From: Enoplosus armatus
Lineage: Eukaryota; Chordata; Actinopteri; Centrarchiformes; Enoplosidae
DNA: 64,000 nucleotides
Reading direction: 5' to 3'
Assembly: GCF_043641665.1 (NCBI RefSeq)
Contig: NC_092189.1
Span: forward strand, 7,705,333 to 7,769,332
Part shown: in pieces, positions 1 to 13,109 of the stretch
How positions within the stretch are numbered: position 1 is the first letter of the stretch
Layout: each line of letters opens with the position of its first letter
The notes under the pieces: model-generated
Databases searched by the model: none
Seen by the model: the letters and a program-made list of their open reading frames with translations, nothing else
Told to the model about the DNA's origin: nothing
Made by a program: the position numbers and the translations under genes

Positions 1-1600
1 AATGCATTTGTCTGTGAGTCTGGGTTTTCACTGGGTCCCCACAGCCACCCAATTACACGCAGACACTAAAGCACCACGTTGTTTCCTCTTTATTCTGCCA
101 CCCTATGGTGGAGGGTGGAGTTTGTTTCAAACCTGATAATTTTAACAATAAACCACCAGTGATAAGAAAGCCACTGGCTGAGTTTGCATCTCATCTCCCC
201 CAGGTGCTCCAGTTTCCTCCTGCGATCCAAAGACATGCACGTCAGGTGAAAAGAAAAATCTAAATTGCCCGTAGTTGTGGGTGTATTTGTCTGAAGTTTA
301 GAAGGTCGGATGTTGGGTTTATTATGGTGAGGTTGCTCTAGTGCTATGTTGTTATTACGGAAATGAAGGAACAATTCATTTCGGTGGGCCCCCTAGAGGC
401 TCGGGACCCAAATGCAGTTGCCCACCCTGCACCCTGATAGTCATTTCCTGCCATCAGCACCATTTCCCGTCCATCAGTAGCCCTCTGGCACGACAAGCCG
501 GCACAAGCCACGTGCCGGCTTGCATCGCACCACCGGCTCCTATAGAAAGCCTTTACCTGAAAGTAGTAACACCATGAGGTCACTGGAAACATTTCGAGGA
601 CAGAGACTTTATGTTCCCTCTGCAGGCTCAGTCTGCTCGCAGTTATTCCACATGGCATCCTCAAGTGTTGCTCTTGAAAAAGATTCCTCTAATGTCTCCA
701 AATGTGCAGCCCTGCCAATGTTGGTCCTCTATTCTTAGATCACTCTCTGTAGTAGTGGTTAGCAGACCTCATTGTCACACACTAAACTGGGCATTGTGTA
801 ACAGACCTTCCCCATAAAAAAAAAGTTAGTTAAAGGCTTTCTATTTATAGGAGCTTATGCAGTCTTATTATAGCATGATCTCAAAATCAATACAGACTAT
901 CAGATAAAGTTCTGACATCCTGCTGTTTATGTATCATTATTATTAGAACATTGATTGCAAGATTATACTGTGTAGTTCAAGAAGACTTTTCACCCACTTT
1001 CTGTGAAAGCACTGACTACGGACATCTATGGAGCTGTTGTTAATTTAATTGCTGCCTTGCATTAATGACTTGGTAGGTTGTAGACCCACAAGCTAAGCCT
1101 ATTTTATGTAGAGCACTTGGACATCATATGCCTCAATTTTCTCCAGTTTGTTGGCAAGCTCTGTATGTCTTGATCCTCCCACTGCTCTCATACTTAGCCT
1201 TATAGTCTAAATAAATGCTCCACTTTTATGGCAAAAACAGACTTTCTATTGACTTTTCACTGCTGCAGCAGGCAGGAACTGTACGTTATCTTGCAATATA
1301 TGCGAAGATCATCACAATGCCTATGTGTGTAATGGGACATTCTATTATTGGCATTTGCAGATTTGGTTTGTGAGACACTGCTTGATCATCCCGGAGCTGT
1401 CACAGTCCAGTCACTCATGAATATTGCTTTATGGCGCCAGTTTTATTGCAAAAAGGGGACTTTCACTGGACACTCCCCTAAAACCTTGGACGTGGATGTC
1501 TGCGTCTCTGATTGGTTGTGAAGCCCCAACCGACAACACCTGCTTAACTCCTTCATCCAAATTGACACCCGGGGCTCTGAGAAATATAGGCAGCATCCCT
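1..1600. other. Upstream intergenic DNA, no gene seen
   Basis: No open frame here shows a recognisable domain or credible splice structure. The frames at 341-577, 344-664 and 1424-1669 are short and overlap one another on both strands, as expected by chance. The last few hundred bases before stc2 may hold its promoter and 5' UTR, but I see no clear TATA box or GC-box cluster. Confidence 0.5.
195..290. repeat. Remnant of a common fish interspersed repeat
   Basis: The stretch runs from a CTCCAGTTTCCTCC segment through a 'ccaaagacatgcacgtcagg' segment to 'taaattgcccgtag'. I recognise this order from a repeat found in many teleost genomes. Only a short diverged piece is present, with no visible ends or target-site duplication. 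The call rests on memory of the family. Confidence 0.45.
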
Positions 1601-1684
1601 TCCAGCTCATGCATTCAGTCCCACAGCTGCCCCCATAAGACACCAAGCCGCAGCTGCGCTGATCACTGATCCAAGGTGAACCCT

Positions 1685-1701
1685 CACACACACACACACA
1701 C

Positions 1702-1737
<36 letters not shown>
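1685..1737. repeat. (CA)n microsatellite just upstream of stc2 start
   Basis: About 26 CA units with one CG interruption near 1706. The array ends 46 bases before the chosen stc2 ATG at 1784, so it lies in the 5' UTR or core promoter. It creates a false N-terminal extension of alternating His-Thr residues if translation is drawn from the ATG at 1676. Confidence 0.95.
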
Positions 1738-1740
<3 letters not shown>

Positions 1741-1783
1741 CGGATCTTTGCTGGGAATCGAGGCGCGCTGTCTGAGAGACGCA

Positions 1784-4700
1784 ATGTTGGTCAAACTGGC
1801 CGTGGCGCTGCTGGTTTTGTCAGTGCTGGAGCAAGTAGTGGGATCGGATAATACTGATATCCACGAGAGCCTCCCGGAGAAGCCTGCGAGCCAGAAAGGG
1901 CGCCTCTCCCTGCAGAACACAGGTAAGAAATAAGTGTTACTAGAGATACGACTGTGGAGATTCGTGGTGGCTGCTCACACATCTACGTGGGGTTTGTCAG
2001 TACACGTGTTTCTGTGGCTGCAAATTAAACCATGCTGGGGACTCGATTTGAGCAATCCGCTGTTTTTCACTCAAACCCCGGCGCTACGGCGCACACGAGT
2101 GACCCTTTTCGATTACTCAGAAAGACGATATCTTGTAAATACTCTCAGACAGAAATCCAATATGTTAGTAAACTATTAATAGAACGGCACAAGGTAATAG
2201 GTAATGTATACGGCGGCGCATCTAGGTGTGTGCGCGCGTTGGTGGACGCGTGTGCGCCAGTTATAGGTAACAGTTTCAGTGGTTTTCTGGAAGAAATCTG
2301 GCTTTTGCATGTGTCGTCCATGCTGTCTGTTTAGATGAATGTTTGGTGATGTGTCCATGCAGGTCAGTCATGGTTATAGTAGTGTGGTGGCTGGCCGGCA
2401 GCAGTTTATTTACTGAACCAATCTTTTGGGGAAAGATTGCTTAAATGCCAAGGTGTGATTTGCCTAATTAACACAAAGCACTAACACCACGTTGGGCTGC
2501 TGCCTTCCCCCCTGGAACTTGTCTTTTATAATGGCTGTTTTTTCCCCTCATACGCTGCATGACTTGCGACCCCCCCCCCCCCCCCCCCTATGTGAACCTG
2601 TGTCAAAAATATTACAGCATAATTGTTATCTTGCCTCCACACTGCAAAATAGGGACGAACTCCAATGCAGGTTTCACAGCAGAGACCCTGGTAACACCAC
2701 TGTGTAATTCAATGCACGTTGCGGCCAAGCTCGTACGATCCAAGCACATTCCCGTGATGCCAAAACAAGCACTGCTGACAGCGGCTCACTTTTCCTGCGC
2801 ACTAAAGTTCAACTCTGTGCCTTCAAAACCCCGCAGCAGCTCTGCCCCCCCCCCCCCCCCCCTACTACTGCCCCCCAACAGAGGCTCTTTGTTGACAAGC
2901 GTGATTTCTAATAAGTCACCTTTAATCCTTTATTTGCAGTGGTCAACACCGTCTTCTTTACGCAACTGGTGCGCACTTCCGACTGAAGGAAAAAAATATT
3001 CTTAAGCCCATCAGTTATCAGCTCCAAGACGAATCAGGCGTGTAATTATGTTTTACTTAGGTCAACAGCCAAACTGAAACTGTAGACGGCCTGCTGGCTC
3101 ACAACCTAACCAGCAATTTGCCATATTAATATGGCAGGAATGAAGCACTCACAAGGATGTCACATAAGGTAAGCAACAGTTTCTGTGACAGGTCCCCTGC
3201 TGGCAGTCAGATGTCTCATAATGCACTCTCTCTGAGAGAAATGCAGGGCCAAAAGAGAGACCTTCACTGTCTCTTGGTCATTTCTGTCCTCAGTCTTTTA
3301 TTCCTGTCTCTCATGGCTACAGTGACGAGAAAAGGGGCATCTGAGGGCTAGTGGTGTGCAGGAGCTGATATTATGTATGACATACAGTTACATATTTCCC
3401 ATGTTTTTCGCCTGCATTGATGCTGTTGTCCCCCCTCATTTTTTTAATATTGCGATGTCAGTATGCAATCGTAGTTCATCTTCGAATGCAATAATGAGAG
3501 ACTTGTTGATGCACATTCAGCTGACAGACAATGGAAACAACTGCGTTTGTGTTTCCTCCACAAGTAGTCAAGGCTGCATCTGCAATGCACCATCCCATCT
3601 CAATGCTAGGCAGCGCAGATGGATTGTGGTGCAGAATGACACAGTAATATCTGTCACCAAGTGTTGCTCTGCAGGAACCCCTCAGCTTGGGAAATTAGAC
3701 TTCTTCTCATCCCCCCACCCCCCCACCCTCTTCGCCCTGCATCCCTTCTCTCTCTCTTAGACTCTAGGTCATGAACACACCAGCCCGCCCGTGTCTGTGG
3801 AAATAGTTATATGCCACATCAGCTTTGTGATTCGTGCAGCAATCAGTGCTGAAGTGGAGTTGTGCCTTCCAGCCATATGGTCTTCATTGCCAAACGCCGC
3901 CTGTAACAATCTGCTGCTGTCTCTGCTGTGAACAGATGATAAGGTCCCTCCCCTAACCTGTTCTCTCTTTCCAGCTGAGATCCAGCACTGCCTGGTGAGT
4001 GCAGGGGATGTCGGCTGTGGTGTGTTTGAGTGCTTTGAGAATAACTCCTGCGAGATACGAGGGCTACAGGAAATCTGCATGACGTTCCTGCACAACGCTG
4101 GCAAATTTGACTCTCAGGTACTAAACTAGTCTGTCTGTGTGTTTGCAGAAATGGTGTAATCAGAGGCAACATTCCTTTTTTCCTTTTCACCGGTTCACTG
4201 CTCCACGCTTGTCATCCATGAATAAGTTTGTTTACTTGTTCGTTTTTTTCCCCCCTACATACCCCAAAACATATCAGTTTTTCTAGAAGTGCGATTGTAC
4301 ATACACTCATCTCATGATCTCCTTTTCTCTCTCGGGAAGTTCATCTCCCCTCTCAGTGGACTGATGCGTGTACAGTTAGGACCAAGGGTCACAAGCCAGT
4401 TGGCCAGAAGCCCAGTTAGCTCCCTTTTCATACATAGTGGAGGCTGAAGCCCAGCCAAGCCAGGCCTGACTGGGGTCCTAATGTCTATAGGGTCACATAC
4501 TAGGAGCTGACATCTTTGGCAGACAAACCCAGAAGATTTCAGCCAAAGAATAACACGATTTAGTGCTATTCAAGCAGAATTTCATCACCCTGTTCTATAT
4601 TAGAAGCCTATAGTTCCACATTCATACGGTGTTTGCTTTAACATAACCACACACTTCAACACACTGAAACAGGTGCACAGCATCTCTAAAGCACCAAAAC

Positions 4701-5651
4701 TATTATGTGTAAGTAATATAGAAGTCAAAATAGCCAAAGTATTTTCTTTGGCTGATGTGTGAACTCTCAAGTTTCAACAACTTCAAGGGACTTTGTCTTG
4801 AGAGTTCACTCCACATTGTGTCTCTCTGTGCACACAGGGGAAGTCCTTCATCAAGGATGCTCTGAAATGTATGGCGCATGGGCTACGGCACAAGTTCAGT
4901 TGTATCAGCAGGAAGTGCGTGTCCATTAAAGAGATGGTGTTCCAGCTCCAGAGAGAGTGCTACATCAAACACAACCTGTGCTCTGCTGCTAAGGAGAACG
5001 TGGCTGTCATGGTTGAGATGATCCATTTCCAAGATCTCTTCCCTAAAGGGTGAGTGGCTGGTCTGGACAGCATGTTTGAATGTATTTTCTCTCGCCTGTC
5101 CCTTCTCTGTTATCTCCGATTGTTTACCTTCACTGGACTCTTCTGCCAGTTTGAGCCTGTTCTGTTCTTCCATGCATAGTAATAGTACCATCCCATTTAT
5201 TCCTGTCATTTCCGAGACCTAGATCTATTGTGCTTCCAAATGTTAAATCACAAGCTTCATGTGAGTCATCTGCCTCTCTCTGCCCAGTCCATATGTGGAG
5301 CTGGTGAATATCCTCCTGAGCTGCGGAGAGGAGGTGAAGGAGGCGTTGACACGGAGTGTCCGGCTACAGTGCGAGCAGAACTGGGGGGCTCTGTGCGACA
5401 GCCTGAGCCTCTGCTCCTCCCTGGCCCCGTCTCCCGCTGGCTCCGCCGTCGAGCACCACCGCCACCCCTTTCCTTCCCACCCTGAGCCCGAGCACACTCG
5501 CCCCCCGCGGCAGGGCGACAAGGACAAACCCGGTAAGGCGGGTTTCAATGCCCACCCACGCAATCGCAACCAGGGACCCCGCCGCCAGAGTCCAGAGGCT
5601 GGAGTCGTGGCTGAGCAGGAAGACACCGAGGCCACCGACATCCGGAGGTGA
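1784..5651 (+). CDS. stc2: Stanniocalcin 2 (secreted glycoprotein), 4 coding exons
   Basis: Coding exons are 1784-1922, 3975-4117, 4838-5049 and 5288-5651. They join in frame (intron phases 1, 0, 2) to 285 residues; human STC2 is about 302. The start at 1784 opens a signal peptide (MLVKLAVALLVLSVLEQVVG). Exon 2 carries the stanniocalcin signature: regularly spaced cysteines from AEIQHC to ICMTF, and the N-glycosylation site in ECFENNSC. Exon 3 holds five more cysteines (LKC, FSC, RKC, REC, NLC). Exon 4 begins PYVELVNILLSC and ends in a disordered tail rich in His, Pro and Glu. By family knowledge this is a disulfide-linked dimeric hormone-like glycoprotein; in mammals STC2 inhibits the protease PAPP-A and responds to ER stress. 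All introns are GT-AG. I cannot tell which duplicate (2a or 2b) this is. Confidence 0.95.
2570..2588. repeat. Homopolymer C run in stc2 intron 1
   Basis: Nineteen consecutive C on the plus strand. A shorter sister run of 18 C lies at 2845-2862 in the same intron. Confidence 0.95.
2845..2862. repeat. Second homopolymer C run in stc2 intron 1
   Basis: Eighteen consecutive C, about 260 bases after the first run, followed by another C-rich stretch (2871-2876). Confidence 0.95.
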
Positions 5652-8095
5652 AAGCGCAGAAGACTGTCCCGACCTTTGACCCCCCCCCACAACATTTAAA
5701 ATCCACACTTGCAGACTTATGCACACATCCACACAAAAACACAACCTCACACACACACAAATTCCCAGACAGACTGAGCAGAAGGAAACAAGCCCTGACC
5801 TTTCCTGTCCTTATTCCGCCCTCTCCAGTCATTCCAGCAGTCCCACATGGTAAACTTGCAGGGTAATTGTGGTGTAGCTCGTACTGTTATGCCAGACTGT
5901 AGGCCACAATTTTTTTTAAATGGAATAATAATTGTTATTATCATGATTATTTCAACTCTTAGGACTATTTTGGCTCTAATATAGCATTTATCAAATCCTA
6001 CTTACTGTAAGATTTGATTATATTTGTATTATTTATTTTATTCTTTATGCAATGTTGAAATATCAAAATGTACATAGAAATATACTTATCTATATTTATA
6101 TAAACATGTATAAATATAGTTACAATATGCAATACTGATATACTATAGATGACATAGTATATGGTGTGCTGTCTGCCGTTCTCTTCACAGTATTGCACCC
6201 ATCACATCGGTCTGTAGATATGTAACATACACCATTTGTTGTTTCAGAGTGGGAATGTGTGTATTATAATTATAGATACTTGATGATTAAATACAAATTG
6301 TACAGGTTTCAAGTCCAGTTCTGGCACATATGAATTGTAGTGCATGATGGCCACGAAGCCAACAAACTTTGTGTGTTCTTAAAGTGAAAAAATCAATTTT
6401 AAAGAGGATGCAAATGTAATACTATGAATAGGGACAGTTATTTCACACGTGTATGTATTGATAAGTCCCTCACAAAGCTAGAAATAAGAGAGCCAAGACT
6501 GATCTATGATGTCGCTAAGGACCGCTGTCTGGGCAGCAATGAATGGGAGATGTAACCGTTTTATGGACTCTTTTTGTTTCATAAGTATAAGACAAACTCC
6601 GACATGTGTCTCATTTGGATGCAGAAAGTAATCACACCACTCTCATTCATTGTTAATAGAGCTTCAGAAAGCGGTGTCTCAGTGACATTGTAGATTAATG
6701 TCATGTTTATAGCTTCAGGAGACATTAATGTTCTTGTTCACAAACTGTCAAACGTTATACATTCTCTTTTGAGTTGGTTTTCCATCTAACTGTCGGCTAT
6801 CGGTGAACTGCAGCAAAGGGAGGATGCTCAAGTCCTTTCAAATGTAAAATCACACACATCAAGGTGCCTAAACTTGTTATTGTCCACAGCGACCGCTTCT
6901 CTGTGATTTAAGTGAATGGATGATACTGTGTCATGGGGAGATTTAATGTCAAGCTATTTTACGATGATGTTGAGCCACAAAAATCTTAGATTTTGCACTT
7001 TGGTTGATTGTCAGTTTGTGTTGCAGGTTAAGAAATAAGACCAGGTCACCAGAGCTGTCGCCCTCTAATCAGACTTCACTGTATAGGATATTTCCTATGA
7101 GCAGCCTTGGTTTACCTTATCAGCTACAGCACCAAGTCCTGTATCCCCACATGCTCCTTAGGACCAGATTGAGCCCCCTTCTTTAGAAGAGCAACGTTTC
7201 CCTTTTGAGGTGTCCCAGTGGGCAGGAAAGAGACTTGACAGAAACCCTCCAGATCTCTGGCCCCTCTAAATTAGCCCTTATTCCTCCTCTCTGGTCCCTT
7301 ACCTAGGTCAGGAGAGACATGAAGGCCTGTTATTCTACCCGTTAGAGCCGCAGGCAACGCAGCGAGGACCCAGGAACTGGGTTAAGTCCACACACGGGGG
7401 CTCTGGCGCTGTTATTCTAAATGTTATATTTACCGAGGCCACCAGAGAATTCCTCTGGGCCACGGCCAAGAGCCAGCAACACAGAGAGGCAGAGAGGAGT
7501 GGAGCAAGAAGGAGAGAGACATGGTCAACTTTTTTTTTTTTTTTGTCTTCATGTGATGATTCACTCCGTCTTTACTCCTCTTAGTACATTTCTTCTTTCC
7601 CTCCTTTAGGTCACAGACACAGACTTTTGACCATTTCAGGCCAGTCACATGCTTTAGCTGTGGAGGTGCAGTTTGTGAGCACACTACACCACATGCTGGG
7701 GAGCGATTGGTGCAAAAAGTAAATAAAACATGCTCAGATTTTGTGGCTCAGTTCAGGGGTTTTTCACTTTTTTTCCCCTCCCTGATGTACTTACAGTAAG
7801 GTAATGTTTTTCCTCCCAATCATTTAGAGGTTGTTATAAGCTCAGAGTGTTTGAATCATCAGTGAGGCTTTCAGGCTTTTCTTTTTTTATTCTGTTGTGG
7901 AGGTTGGGATCCCTGTGACATCCCAGCGCGAGACATAAGCTAATCCTATTGAGAATGTACTGTATGTGTGTAAAGTGACAATCTGTTTCAGCTCTCTGTC
8001 ATTAAGTTTGATATGGCTTTTTGTAATAATATAGTGGCTTGAATGGCTGTTCTTAATGTGTTCAGAGGAAAATAAAACTGACCCCGTTTCCTGTA
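5652..8095 (+). other. stc2: stc2 3' UTR and downstream DNA
   Basis: After the TGA at 5649-5651 the sequence is AT-rich without coding signal. Candidate poly(A) hexamers are AATAAA at 7722-7727, AATAAA at 8071-8076 (followed by a GT-rich stretch) and ATTAAA at 8271-8276 (followed by a stronger GT-rich stretch). Mammalian STC2 also has a multi-kilobase 3' UTR, so an end near 8.1-8.3 kb is plausible. The true cleavage site cannot be fixed from sequence alone. Confidence 0.45.
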
Positions 8096-8299
8096 TTGTT
8101 AGTGCTCTATCACGGCGTTATGTGTTTTTCCTCTGTTAAGCACAAGGACTCTGCTCTCACCTTTGAAAATACAGAACATGGTCTAGAAGTTTGTAACTTA
8201 CCTGTAAGACATTGGGCATATGATCCTATAAATATCTCTGGACTCATGAAGTCAGATGTATCTTGTTATCATTAAAATATGTTTTGTCTGTATTTTGTA

Positions 8300-11200
8300 C
8301 ATGTGTCTGTCAATATAGTTTTCATTTATATTGAAGAAGCATAAAGTCGTGGTATGAACGCCAGGACAAAACAAAGGAGGACAAAACCTTCAGTGGTAAG
8401 ACGGTCAGCGAGCTCTGAGCAGGTCAGCAGAGACGGTCAGGTCGTCTCAGGTATACACACAAGTTAAAAGACACCCTATTCTCCTTTGACTTGCCGCCTC
8501 CTCTCTGACAGTGAAATACGGGCTGTGTTTAAAGTTTCAAGGACTGGAAATATCCTCCCTATTGAAAGACCTAAACATTTACGTCAGCGGCTCTGGATTG
8601 TATGCAATGCTCGGGGTGTGTTCAGGGTGTCCGTTTTATGAGTCGTCCCAACAGTGTACATTGCCTCACTAAACATTTAGACAGTGCTCTGATTTGAAAG
8701 GTAGACTGTTGTTGTGGAGTTTTAAGTCATTCTGGAGTCAAGTTAAGTGTACTGAAGTGCATTTGCAACTGGCCATATATGGGAATTTGACACACAAATC
8801 CTGCCCTCATTTTGTTTTTTTCAATGTGTCTATAGTGTATCAAGAAGAAGAAGGAAGGCTACGTGCCCAGTCATAACATATCATACAGCTTCTGTAATAT
8901 CAGCACCTCTGCAGTTCATTGTGAATCTGCCTTGCACATTCCGCCACTTTTAGTGTGTAGTGATACCAAACGACCACTGGGTGGTGACATCTCTCTTCTT
9001 GTTGACGTAAAAGCAGATGGTGGGAGCAGGTGCAAGTATTTGATTTTTAATAGGGGTGAGTTGAGTCAATTGATTGAAGCGACAAATGCTTTTAAAGCTG
9101 AAATGAATAGTTAGGTAAAGTATTTGATGTCTCAGATTTTGACGTGAAATGTGAATGTAAAGTGTCTTAACTTCCTATTATCCTCCTCTCTCTTGGATTA
9201 CAGGAAACACACAAGATCAGTATGTCTCCAAACAACCCAGTAAGGAACAACAGATGCATTTCTCTTGTGTTTTATATTAAAGGAGCCTGTGTTACAAACT
9301 GGAGGTGTGGAGTGTGAAAGAAGTGGGTAATTAAGAGGCAGGGAGGGTCTAATGAAAAGTTGCATAATGGGAAATCCGGCATTTTTGGAGTTTGACCCAG
9401 TTTAGGGATTAAAAGTCAGAATATCTCATCTTCTGCTGCTTCAATTTTGATCATTCTTTTTCAAATCTGTACCTTGTGAGTCCCCCGTCTATATGGAAGT
9501 GCATTACAAAATCACTGGAGTAGCCCTTTAACCTGATTCTCTGTTATACACTTAGTACATAGCAGAAATTCTGTCTCAAACTACAACTTTGCTTATTTAG
9601 ACAGAAAAGACACTGCTGGGATGACAGCATCTTACTCCATTTGAATCAATCTTTACATTCAAAACTAATTTCTAAATATGATGGTATTGTTATCACACAC
9701 AAGTTATAATTATTGCAATAAATTAGCCTTTGCAGTGCAGACATTGTCACCTGCAATTGTTGGTGTCACAGTATAGTCAGGTAGCTGATGAGCAAGGCCA
9801 CATTCACCGGGACTACAGTATGTGGGAGAAATTATGCTGTGTCACACTCAGCTTGTTGCAACAATACATTGACTCTGAGATGCATGACCTCCTGGCCAAA
9901 CAATGGGCTGCCGCCTGGACCAGAAATCTCCCAGCTTGCGTGGTTGGTATGGCAACGGAGCTCTATCAATATGGAGGCACCAGAGATCACATCTGAGAGG
10001 AGGCTGAGCAACAGAGAGAGACTGTGCCTCTGAGCAGAGAAACCTGAGATAGTCAGCCTCGGGTGCTTTGTGAACATCTACCCCATGCTCCAGTGTGAAC
10101 TAATGAATTAATGACTGGGATAAGTTCCATGGATGAATCATTTAACAACCATTCACGGTGAATGAGTGCACCCCTCTTCTGTCTCTTGTTGGACCTCAGA
10201 AACATCAATGTCCTACATTTACCTAAAGTTCGTACAACAAAAATGTTATATACTTTGTGTTGAATAATAATGTCTACCTGTTCAGCTATATGAAATGAGT
10301 GGAACCGCAGCTGCAAGGCTCAGTTTCACTGGGGAATACAGAGTGTGTTGCTCTCTGGGAAGAAAACGCTGACACAACTCACTGTGCTCAAGTTACTGTC
10401 AGCCTCAAAAGGCCTATAGCAGACAGCAGCTAACATAAGATGGTGGATCCCAACACTCAACCTTAAGCATGCACACACTGAACATATCCCCACAGTATTA
10501 AGCCAACACAGAGCCATAGCTCCCAAAGATTCGCTCAGTTAGCAGACACTGGCCTGAGATTATCAAACCAGTAAGACCTGGGCCAGCAGTCTGTTATTTT
10601 TAAGGAGAAACCAGAAGCTTAAGACACACTGTTGTGTTGTTAAACCACCCCAACAGGCCCTGCAGCACATGGGAGCGGGGTGGGGTGATGTGTGCTACTA
10701 CTACAGGATACAAGGGTGGGTCTGCCTTGGGGGACTGGAACACTGTTAACAACACTGACTCAACAAGAAAGCAGCAAATAATGCTAAAAGAAAATCACCT
10801 GAATTGAGTTGCTCTTTCAGGTACTTTTTCAGTACATTGTACAACCAGTAAGTCTACCTTTATTTAAGTTAATTTTTGAAGGACTGTACTCTCTCAGCAG
10901 CCTACAGTTGTGGTGTTAAGGCACAATCATGAGGATATTCTGTTTGAGCTTGCTTTGTAACTCCTTCCCTTAATAAGGTTACCTTTGCTAATGCTTTCAG
11001 GGCTAGAACTGTTTAAAATAGTCTCTTTTGCTCGAGTAGCTTTAACACAAATAATTTTACTTCCACTTGAGTAATGTGTACTGTAGGTCTAGCAGGAGTA
11101 CTTCTATTGAAAAGGATACTCTGTCCTCTCCTGGTGAATGATCATTAAGGTTTTAATGAAGTGGCTTCAGCAAAGTGAGAAGCACAACCATGTGAGGTTC

Positions 11201-11442
11201 TGGCTTGCAGGTGAGGGGGACCACATTTGCTATATAATCATGTCATCTGTATTCTACTAAGTGAAAGTATGATATGATGGTATGATCAGAGCACAGCACA
11301 GATCTGGCCAAAGTAATATTAATCAAGCTCTCAAGCTCGATTACGTGCTGAAAATAGCAGCAGCTTACTTTAATGAGATTGCTATGCAGTACTTTGCTGT
11401 GGACTCAGGTTATAACAGTCCAACCAAATCCTACAAAAGGAC

Positions 11443-11509
<67 letters not shown>

Positions 11510-11780
11510 ATCCATTGCCTTTTCAGGGTCTGTCTGACAACACACTAATCCTGAACAACTGCTAGAGGCTGAGGTGGAGGAAAAAACATTTGCTTAGTCA
11601 AATTAACTAATTTGGAATACATGCAAATGCCAATACTAGACCTTGGATTTTAACCCTGTGCATTCCATTGGTTTACAGTCCTCTTATATTAAGATATCTT
11701 TATTTAGTCTTGATTAAGGGTTTAGATCTTGGATCTTTAATGTATTTTCCTTACAACAACTCCTCCCACTGATTTCAAGG
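8300..11780. other. Intergenic DNA between stc2 and cpeb4
   Basis: No gene seen. Open frames at 8694-9114 and 9730-10077 lack a family resemblance or splice support. No exon resembling BOD1, which lies between STC2 and CPEB4 in human, is visible. The only clear structure is the CTAT microsatellite at 11443-11508. Confidence 0.5.
11443..11508. repeat. (CTAT)n tetranucleotide microsatellite
   Basis: About 16 uninterrupted CTAT units; the length suggests a polymorphic locus. Confidence 0.97.
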
Positions 11781-11879
11781 CATCCTTATTTGGGAGGAGA
11801 ACGTCTTGAGTGCATGTGCCATTCATTTGTAGGCGTACTTTGGGCGTGACCCGATGGAAATCATCCAATCAAATGTTAG

Positions 11880-12560
11880 ATTTCAGCAAAGTGGGCGGGG
11901 TTTACGAGGGAAATCCTGACACACAGTGGCTGGTGGCTGATGGCGGGGGCGGGGCTTGTAGACGGAAGTGTCTCCGGACTGGTCCAGCTGTCATCTAGAA
12001 GAGAGAGGAGACCATTTACACCGGCTGCTTAGGAAATGCAGAAAAAGGGAGAACGCTAAAATATGGCAACATCAAAACGATAAGGTCATGACGCCGAACT
12101 GAAGGTAGCTATGCCCGACATATCATCAAATACACATGTTTGTCGACACGTTAGAACAGCGGTAGAGGTTGCGTTACGTTATTTCGAGATGTAAAAATGA
12201 TGACAAGGATTGGTAGGCTGTGTGACATTGAACATACAGGACACGAAACAGACGAGGTCGTCTAAAGAGCCATACACCATATCCAACTAGTCATGTCCTG
12301 GAAAATTCCGCCGTCCTGTCGTTGATAACGGTGTCGTGTACGTAATTGAAAATTCGAGAGACGTTGTAGCCGTTGACTTTATTGCTTCCCAGCTGGTTTG
12401 CAAATATGCTACAACGTCTCTGCGGTATCGGCTATTAGCCTAGCGGCTTGGTGAAGGGAACTACCCTAGATTCAGAACAGACAGGAGACGTCATCAACAT
12501 TTTCCTGTATTTAAATGGTTGCGTATGAGGAGGTCATTGCTGAAAAAGGAAGATTATTCG
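11880..12560 (+). promoter_or_regulatory. cpeb4: Probable cpeb4 promoter and non-coding first exon
   Basis: Two GC boxes stand out (GGGCGGGG at 11893-11900 and GGGGGCGGGGC at 11945-11955) in otherwise AT-rich DNA. The following 700 bases are richer in CG dinucleotides than the flanks. A good donor (GTAAGT at 12561) could end a non-coding exon 1. The matching acceptor would be the TTTTAG ending at 13054, giving 55 bases of leader before the ATG at 13110. The pairing is inferred and no TATA box is seen. Confidence 0.5.
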
Positions 12561-13109
12561 GTAAGTGTCGGTGCCGTGAGCCACCACAGCGTTCGAGCGT
12601 TCACGGATGCACTGTAATGCACAAACGTACTTTAAAAATGACTGCTGGGATCTGCACGATTAATAGGGCACATGGAAGGTGGCGGAGCAGCTGTTAGCTT
12701 GCTGCTAGCTGCGTAACGACCTTTGGAGACGTCAGCTTCACCAGCTCAGGCTGTTAGCTGCCTGCACTGGTAAGGCTGGGTGTTTTCCGTTTGCTGCCTT
12801 CTACCCGAGTGTTATATTTCATCCAGGCCTCCCATGGCCAAGCTAGTCAATGATTTAATCTCATTGATTGCATCACAAGACCAGACAGGGTGCAGCCCAA
12901 GCACATTCATTGGGTTTGACGAGGCTTGTTTTTTTTTCTTCTTTTTTTTTTAAAGGCCAGATCAACTTGAGGTGTAACAGCCTTATCCTATTTTTTTAAT
13001 CACCCCTTCCTTCCACTCCTTCCCTCCCTGCCCCCTTCTCAATCCACATTTTAGGATAAAGAAGACGGTGAAAGCCAAAAGTTAACTGAAGATTTACTGG
13101 GTGTCCTAA

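Noticed and set aside
1676..1783. N-terminal extension of stc2 from the ATG at 1676
   Set aside because: It only translates the CA microsatellite as His-Thr repeats; the ATG at 1784 opens a proper signal peptide.
2559..3005. 148-residue plus-strand frame in stc2 intron 1
   Set aside because: Its proline runs come from the two C homopolymers; it lies in an intron and resembles no family.
4883..5209. 108-residue minus-strand frame over stc2 exon 3
   Set aside because: Antisense shadow of the real exon.
5243..5832. Minus-strand frames of 95-150 residues over stc2 exon 4
   Set aside because: Shadows of a GC-rich exon; the three frames overlap each other and match nothing.
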